Assembly (NCBI RefSeq): GCF_900461105.1
Contig: NZ_UFWZ01000001.1
Coordinates: 2,755,001 to 2,819,000 of the forward strand
Reading direction: 5' to 3'
Source of the DNA: Clostridium putrefaciens
Lineage (GTDB): Bacteria > Bacillota > Clostridia > Clostridiales > Clostridiaceae
DNA: 64,000 bases
Shown: positions 59,080-64,000 of the stretch, piece after piece
Numbering within the stretch: position 1 is the stretch's first letter
How the letters are laid out: the number at the start of each line of letters is the position of its first letter
The notes under the pieces: model-generated
What the model was told of the DNA's origin: nothing
What the model saw: only the letters and a program-made list of their open reading frames with translations
Databases searched by the model: none
Translations under genes and position numbers: made by a program

Positions 59080-60186
59080 TTAACTTTGCCTCTCAAAGGC
59101 ATTCTTTTCTTTAGCAAATATCATTCTTCCTGCAGCAGTTTGAAGTACAGATGTAACAACTACGTCTATAACTTCACCTATATACTTTCTGCCACCTTCA
59201 ACAACTATCATAGTTCCATCATCTAAATATGCTATTCCTTGACCAGATTCTTTACCATCTTTTATAACCTGTATAGTCATCTCTTCTCCTGGAAGAACTA
59301 CTGGTTTTATTGCATTTGCAAGTTCGTTAATGTTAAGAACATCTACCCCTTGAAATTCAGCTACTTTATTTAAGTTATAATCATTTGTTATAACCTTGCC
59401 ATCTAAAAATTGAGCAAGTTTCAATAATTTACTATCTACTTCTGCTATTTCAGGAAAGTCCTTTTCTGATATTTGAACTTCAATATTTAATTCTTTTTGA
59501 ATTTTATTTAATATATCAAGGCCTCTTCTTCCCCTATTTCTTTTTAGTGAATCAGATGAATCCGCTATATGCCTTAGTTCTTCTAAAACAAATGTAGGAA
59601 TTATTAAAGTTCCCTCTATAAATCCTGTTTGACATATATCAAATATTCTCCCATCAATTATAACAGAGGTATCTAGAACCTTAGGTGTAGCTTTATTATT
59701 AAACTTATTCTTTTTATCTCTTCCTGATGTTGCCTTTCTAAATCCACCAAAAAATGACATCACATCTTCTCTTCTTTTAATTGCAATATCAGCTCCAAAT
59801 ACAGCTGCTACTATATTTATAACTGCATAAATCATCTTCCCAATTAACGTTGTATTCAAAACGCTAGCTAAAAGTGAGGATATAACAAGTGCAATTATAG
59901 CCCCTAATGCTCCAAATAAAATTTCTATTGATGTTAACTTTTGCATACTTCTTTCGGTATATTCTACTACTTTAGAAATCAAATTATTAATCCATGGTGA
60001 AATTAAAAATAATATAAATCCAAATAATAAAGTAATAAGAATTAAAAATAATATTGTATTAATATTAAACCCACTGAAATATCCCTTGCTTTTTACATAC
60101 TCAGTTTTAAGTAATAAAACACCAACGAAGTAACCAATCACTAATCCTATTATTGTAAATAATGATCTTAAAACCTTTTTTAACAA
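59080..60186 (-). CDS. PIN/TRAM-domain membrane protein (YacL family)
   Basis: The roughly 368-residue protein has four N-terminal membrane helices (to about residue 140), a PIN nuclease domain (VLDTSVIIDGRIFDI ... VITNDYNLNKVA) with its acidic site, and a C-terminal TRAM domain (GQGIAYLDDGTMIVVEGG). It is probably a membrane-bound RNase. The TTG at 60186 is preferred (GGAGG 8 bases upstream); the GTG at 60195 overlaps the ribosome binding site. Confidence 0.88.
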   Translation of the reverse strand: MLKKVLRSLFTIIGLVIGYFVGVLLLKTEYVKSKGYFSGFNINTILFLILITLLFGFILFLISPWINNLISKVVEYTERSMQKLTSIEILFGALGAIIALVISSLLASVLNTTLIGKMIYAVINIVAAVFGADIAIKRREDVMSFFGGFRKATSGRDKKNKFNNKATPKVLDTSVIIDGRIFDICQTGFIEGTLIIPTFVLEELRHIADSSDSLKRNRGRRGLDILNKIQKELNIEVQISEKDFPEIAEVDSKLLKLAQFLDGKVITNDYNLNKVAEFQGVDVLNINELANAIKPVVLPGEEMTIQVIKDGKESGQGIAYLDDGTMIVVEGGRKYIGEVIDVVVTSVLQTAAGRMIFAKEKNAFERQS

Positions 60187-60240
60187 GTCGTTCACCTCCC
60201 TTTCTAAATTGTTGCCAAAAAGTTGTAATTCTAACCCTTA

Positions 60241-60275
60241 AGTATTAATATATATTAATACTTTTTCCATTGCAA
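60241..60275 (-). promoter_or_regulatory. promoter of the PIN/TRAM gene with a 22-bp palindrome
   Basis: Minus strand: -35 TTGCAA (60270-60275), 17-base spacer, -10 TATATT (60247-60252). A perfect 22-bp palindrome (60241-60262, half-site AGTATTAATAT) covers the -10 and could be an operator. Confidence 0.6.
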
Positions 60276-60443
60276 TAAAACCCTATTTATTTAATAGAAT
60301 ATTCATTACTTTTTGCACTTTTACTTATATGCTCTTATTTAGTTTTGATAAATACTTATATTAATCCCCCTATGAAAAAGCTAGTATCTAAGTTAATATA
60401 TAAGCATAAACTGATTTAACTATTCACACCGTCTATTTCTTAA
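60276..60443. other. gap between the divergent PIN/TRAM and small clostridial genes
   Basis: AT-rich; no gene, repeat or further signal seen apart from the promoters at its two ends. Confidence 0.4.
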
Positions 60444-60473
60444 TTGACAAAATTGTCTGAAAAAATCTATAAT
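60444..60473 (+). promoter_or_regulatory. promoter of the small plus-strand gene
   Basis: -35 TTGACA (60444-60449), 18-base spacer, -10 TATAAT (60468-60473): both hexamers are perfect, about 48 bases before the start codon. Confidence 0.88.
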
Positions 60474-60521
60474 TAACTTAAACAACCTAGTATAGTTAAA
60501 AAATAAGGAGTTGAGACTTAC

Positions 60522-60920
60522 ATGAAAGATATAATTTTTGATGATTTCCAAAACTCCGTCGATGAATATCTTATAAGGCATAAGAGCATTTTAGACGTAC
60601 TTACGAAGCTTCAAGAGTCAGAAGCTAGAGTTAATAGGTCAATAGCTAAATCTGTTACAAGCTGTGGCTGTATAACTATAAATGCCAAAAAGCAATGTTT
60701 ACCCTCTGATGAAAATTCAATGGATGACCCAAATGACTGCTTTAAAACTCATCTAGACGGAAATCTTTGTACTGATTGTAGAGAAGTTATAGAAACTGAA
60801 TTGGGTAATAATATATTTTACCTAAGTTCTTTATGCAATCTTTTAGATTTAAACATTTATGATATAATTTTAAAAGAATATGATAGGATGAATACTTTGG
60901 GTAAGTATCATCTTAGATAA
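60522..60920 (+). CDS. conserved clostridial protein, cysteine-rich, MazG-like C-terminus
   Basis: The 132-residue protein follows AAGGAG and a perfect promoter. It has a helical N-terminus, cysteines at 48, 50, 59, 73, 83, 86 and 105 (CGC and CTDC motifs), and a C-terminus (ETELGNNIFYLSSLCNLLDLNIYDIILKEYDRMN) like the helix pair of MazG-type nucleotide pyrophosphohydrolases. I recall similar proteins beside disA in other clostridia, but no function. The cysteines could bind a metal. It lies divergent from the PIN/TRAM gene and convergent with disA. Confidence 0.65.
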   Translation: MKDIIFDDFQNSVDEYLIRHKSILDVLTKLQESEARVNRSIAKSVTSCGCITINAKKQCLPSDENSMDDPNDCFKTHLDGNLCTDCREVIETELGNNIFYLSSLCNLLDLNIYDIILKEYDRMNTLGKYHLR

Positions 60921-60923
60921 TAA

Positions 60924-60948
60924 CTCCCCTGCTACAAAAAGGCGGGGG
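60924..60948. terminator. GC-rich hairpin between the small gene and disA
   Basis: CCCCTGC faces GCGGGGG around a 9-base A-rich loop between the convergent genes. U-tracts are poor on both strands. Confidence 0.45.
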
Positions 60949-60953
60949 TGATA

Positions 60954-62018
60954 TTATAATTGCTTATCTAAAGCTACCTGTTCTTTTATTCTTCTAAGGC
61001 CGTTTTTTATTGCCCTTGCCCTTGCTTCCCCTATACCTTCTACCTTATCTAATTCCTCGTAGGATGCTTCTACTACAGCTTGTAATTCATTAAAGTTTTT
61101 AACTAGGTTTTCTATAATGCTACTAGGTATCCTTGGAATCTTATTTAATATTCTATATCCTCTAGATGATATCAGTGTTTCTACTAATGTTATCCCGCTA
61201 TAGCCTATAAGTTTAGCAATTAAATCTAAGTCTAGCATTTCTCCTGAACTTAGCATTTGTATATCATTGTATATTTCATTTTCATTTAAACCTAATTTAC
61301 AATAATCCCTTATTAAAAGTATACCATCCTCTTCAACAGATTTTATAAGTTCATTTAATTGCATTGATATAAGTCTTCCTTCATTTCCTAATTCACATAT
61401 ATATTTTTCAATTTCTGATACGATTCTCATTACCATTTCTGTTCTTTGTATAACTGTTACTACATCAAACAGGGTTACAATATCTTGAAATTCTAAAATA
61501 TTCAAATTGCTTATTACCTTATTTAATACAGCTACATACCTCTCTAAGGTTTGTATTGCTTGATTTGCCTTTCCTAGTATGATGCTACTATCTTTTAACA
61601 CATACTTAATATCTCCTTTGTATACTGTTATCATGTTTCTCCTTTGAGATATAGCAATTACAATGCACCCTGTTTGCTTAGCCACTCTATGTGCTGTTCT
61701 ATGTCTTGTTCCAGTCTCGTAAGTTGTTATTGAATGTTCTGGCACAAGCTGAGCATTTGCATATAATATCTTTTTGATATCAGAACTTATAACTATAGCA
61801 CCATCCATTTTAGCTAATTCATATACATAAGAAGGATTATATTCAGAGTTGATTGTAAATCCTCCATCAACTATTTTAAGAGTATCCTCTCCATTTGTTA
61901 ATAATAAAAGTCCTCCTGTCTTAGCCCTTAAAATATTTTCTAAACCATCCCTTAAAAGTGTTCCAGGCCCCATTATCTTTAATATATTTTTTAGTTCTTT
62001 GTCTCTTTCTATTCTCAT
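60954..62018 (-). CDS. disA: diadenylate cyclase / DNA integrity scanning protein DisA
   Basis: The 354-residue protein makes c-di-AMP. The DAC domain has Asp72-Gly-Ala74 and Arg105-His-Arg107 motifs; a linker and a helix-hairpin-helix DNA-binding domain ([21 protein letters not shown]) follow. It scans for branched DNA before sporulation. It lies 55 bases after radA, the usual pairing. ATG after AAGGTGG. Confidence 0.97.
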   Translation of the reverse strand: MRIERDKELKNILKIMGPGTLLRDGLENILRAKTGGLLLLTNGEDTLKIVDGGFTINSEYNPSYVYELAKMDGAIVISSDIKKILYANAQLVPEHSITTYETGTRHRTAHRVAKQTGCIVIAISQRRNMITVYKGDIKYVLKDSSIILGKANQAIQTLERYVAVLNKVISNLNILEFQDIVTLFDVVTVIQRTEMVMRIVSEIEKYICELGNEGRLISMQLNELIKSVEEDGILLIRDYCKLGLNENEIYNDIQMLSSGEMLDLDLIAKLIGYSGITLVETLISSRGYRILNKIPRIPSSIIENLVKNFNELQAVVEASYEELDKVEGIGEARARAIKNGLRRIKEQVALDKQL

Positions 62019-62073
62019 ATAACCACCTTAATGCTATTAAGTAACCTTATTATTTAAAGATTACGTATTTTAG

Positions 62074-63441
62074 CTAAAAAACTTTATCTATCGCTTCTTT
62101 TAAGCTATTTGCTGAAATTAAGTTTATATTTTTAGATTTTAAATTTTCTTTATTTCTTGCAGGTATTATTACATTTTTAAAGCCCATTTTATAGGCTTCA
62201 TTTATTATTCTTTCGCATCCCATAACAGGTCTTATTTCTCCTGTAAGTCCTATTTCACCAATGCATAATGCCTTTTCCAAACTTAGACTTTTACCTTTAG
62301 CACTAGAAATAAGAGCTAAAGCTATACCAAGATCTGCAAAGGTACCTTCTAGACTTAATCCTCCTACTACATTAACATAAACATCTGATTTATAAAAAGG
62401 TATCTTAAACTTTTTTTCTAGAACCGCTAAGATAAGGTTCAATCTTGCTGTGTCAAGTCCTACTGATGTCCTTCTTGGGAAGTTTGCATTAGATTCACTT
62501 ACTAATGCTTGAACCTCAACTAATATAGGTCTACTCCCCTCAACTGTGCCTACAACTATAGATCCTTCCTGGTTAAATGAAGTATCTTGCAAAAATATTT
62601 TAGAAGGATCATAAACTTCCATAAGGCCTTCTTCCTTCATTTCAAAAACTCCAATTTCACTAGTTGTTCCGAATCTATTTTTCATAGTTCTTAATATCCT
62701 AAACTCTTCCGTTCTCTCACCTTCAAATGATAATACTGCATCCACCATGTGTTCTAGAACCTTAGGACCTGCAAGCTCACCTTGTTTGGTCACATGTGCC
62801 ACTATAAAAAGTGGTATATTTTTCATCTTCCCTATTCTCATAAGTTCATTAGAGCACTCTCTAACCTGAGAAACACTACCCGGTGCTGAAGATAATGAAC
62901 CTTTAAATACAGTCTGAATGGAATCTATTATTACAAAAGAGGGTTCTAATTCTTCTATATGAACTTCAATATTAGAAAGGTTAGTTTCTGACAATATATA
63001 AAGATTTTGTGATGATAGACCTAGCCTATCAGCTCTTATTTTAATTTGTTCTTCGGATTCTTCTCCTGATACATATAAAACCTTTCCATAGCTTTCTGCT
63101 ATATTATTAGCAGTTTGAATAAGCAGCGTTGATTTACCTATACCCGGGTCTCCCGAAATAAGCGTAAGTGAACCTTTAACTAAACCACCACCCAACACTC
63201 TATTTAATTCTACAATACCTGTGTTATATCGTTCTTGTTCACCAGACTTTATAGTGTTTATATTTTTAGGTAAACTTTCTTTACTAAATGCCATCTTATG
63301 ACGCTCATTTACAGATGAAGGTATAACCTTTTCTTCTTCTACAAGACTTGCCCATGCATTACAAGAAGGGCACTTTCCAAGCCACCTTAATGTTTCATAT
63401 CCACACTGTTGACACACATAATTTGTTTTGGTCTTTGCCAA
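62074..63441 (-). CDS. radA: DNA repair protein RadA (Sms)
   Basis: The 455-residue protein has a four-cysteine zinc finger (Cys10, Cys13, Cys24, Cys27), Walker A GDPGIGKST near residue 97, the RadA KNRFG motif and a C-terminal Lon-protease-like domain (GGLSLEGTFADLGIALALISS). It is a branch-migration helicase in recombination. The start is a TTG (63441) with a weak GGTAAGGG site; an in-frame stop just upstream rules out a longer form. Confidence 0.94.
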   Translation of the reverse strand: MAKTKTNYVCQQCGYETLRWLGKCPSCNAWASLVEEEKVIPSSVNERHKMAFSKESLPKNINTIKSGEQERYNTGIVELNRVLGGGLVKGSLTLISGDPGIGKSTLLIQTANNIAESYGKVLYVSGEESEEQIKIRADRLGLSSQNLYILSETNLSNIEVHIEELEPSFVIIDSIQTVFKGSLSSAPGSVSQVRECSNELMRIGKMKNIPLFIVAHVTKQGELAGPKVLEHMVDAVLSFEGERTEEFRILRTMKNRFGTTSEIGVFEMKEEGLMEVYDPSKIFLQDTSFNQEGSIVVGTVEGSRPILVEVQALVSESNANFPRRTSVGLDTARLNLILAVLEKKFKIPFYKSDVYVNVVGGLSLEGTFADLGIALALISSAKGKSLSLEKALCIGEIGLTGEIRPVMGCERIINEAYKMGFKNVIIPARNKENLKSKNINLISANSLKEAIDKVF

Positions 63442-63658
63442 CCCTTACCAACCCCAGTCTCATCTATTTTTCCCATGTTTATCACTTATCACTTTAATCT
63501 ACTTTATATGTTAAACCATAATTTCCACATCTTATTAGAACTTAATTATACAATATTTTCTTTGTAGTTTGTGCCGATTTTAAAACTTTCATATTCATAC
63601 TTACATTTTCTCTATATCCTTAAGTTTTTATACATCATAATATTTTAGTTTATAATGA
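63442..63658. other. non-coding gap upstream of radA
   Basis: AT-rich; no gene or clear promoter is recognised. A short ATG frame at 63476 is out of phase with radA and not supported. Confidence 0.4.
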
Positions 63659-63696
63659 TTTAGGGAAACTTAGTCATATGACTAAATTTCCCTAAA
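63659..63696 (-). terminator. long inverted repeat downstream of nagB
   Basis: TTTAGGGAAA and TTTCCCTAAA plus TTAGTCAT/ATGACTAA give a 19-bp stem with one mismatch and no loop, 19 bases after the stop. The U-run is weak on both sides but it is the only terminator candidate. Confidence 0.65.
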
Positions 63697-63715
63697 TAAA
63701 ACTTGAATAATATAT

Positions 63716-64000
63716 TTACTTATTCAACAAAGACGCTGCTTGTTCATCTATAATTACAGTTACATCATTATGAACTGCAAGAAGTGTGGCTGGAGACTTA
63801 GTTGTTATCTTTCCTGAAAAAAGCTTTGCTATAGCTTCCGCTTTACCTTCCCCACTAGCTATTAATATTATACTTTTAGCCTTCATTATTTCACCAAGAC
63901 CCATAGTTATAGCGTTTTTAGGAACTTCATCAACACTATCAAAGAATCTAGAATTGGCCTTAATTGTACTTTCTGTAAGTCCTGTAACATGAGTCCCTAA
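63716..64000 (-). CDS. nagB: glucosamine-6-phosphate deaminase (C-terminal part, cut by window edge)
   Basis: The open frame runs from the stop at 63716 to the window end, 94 residues. It reads [39 protein letters not shown] and then [22 protein letters not shown], characteristic of NagB. The enzyme turns glucosamine-6-phosphate into fructose-6-phosphate and ammonia. A short internal ATG at 63904 is not the start. Confidence 0.9.
   Translation of the reverse strand, partial: LGTHVTGLTESTIKANSRFFDSVDEVPKNAITMGLGEIMKAKSIILIASGEGKAEAIAKLFSGKITTKSPATLLAVHNDVTVIIDEQAASLLNK

Overview
The window is AT-rich DNA from a Gram-positive anaerobe of the genus Clostridium. The gene content points to the glutamate-fermenting C. 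tetani / C. cochlearium / C. tetanomorphum group. The evidence is a complete methylaspartate pathway for glutamate fermentation, Firmicutes-type gene order around rpoBC and the S10-spc-alpha ribosomal cluster, the sporulation and germination genes sigH and cwlD, strong AGGAGG-type ribosome binding sites, and consensus sigma-A promoters. Almost everything is transcribed leftward (minus strand); only two small genes are on the plus strand. The species assignment is an inference from gene content.

Layout, in transcription order from the right edge. nagB (partial), radA and disA come first, followed by a divergent clostridial small gene. The next group is a YacL-type PIN/TRAM protein, ispD, cysS, a class B penicillin-binding protein and a second, cysteine-free rpsD. 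Then come mrnC, rlmB, rae1 (yacP) and sigH. The transcription/translation block begins with tRNA-Thr and tuf copy 2, then rpmG-secE-nusG-rplK-rplA-rplJ-rplL-rpoB-rpoC, then rplGB-rpsL-rpsG-fusA-tuf copy 1. The S10-spc-alpha cluster runs from rpsJ to rplQ and includes secY, adk, map, a KOW protein, infA and rpmJ. It is followed by ecfA1-ecfA2-ecfT-truA and rplM-rpsI. A Na/Pi cotransporter-like gene, cwlD and a plus-strand DUF3048 lipoprotein-like gene separate this block from the catabolic cluster.

The left 9 kb encodes the methylaspartate pathway as one module: a GntR regulator, glutamate mutase (glmS, the reactivator mutL, glmE), methylaspartate ammonia-lyase, a two-subunit class I fumarase-like enzyme (presumably mesaconase), and citrate-lyase-type gamma, beta and alpha subunits (presumably citramalate lyase). 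Together they would convert L-glutamate to 3-methylaspartate, mesaconate, citramalate, and finally pyruvate plus acetate.

The less obvious signals are regulatory. They are: a Fur/Zur-type box lying over the -35 of the cysteine-free rpsD; 23S-L1-stalk-like motifs before both rplK and rplA; an L10 leader; an L13-leader-like region; a long, GC-rich, heavily base-paired leader before rpsJ; an interleaved (pseudoknot-order) set of repeats before tRNA-Thr-tuf; and an inverted repeat wrapped around the gntR promoter combined with an odd translation start. No CRISPR array, insertion sequence, prophage or defence locus was seen. The window looks like a conserved core-genome region plus a known but complete catabolic module. 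The best candidates for something under-described are the regulatory RNAs and operators.
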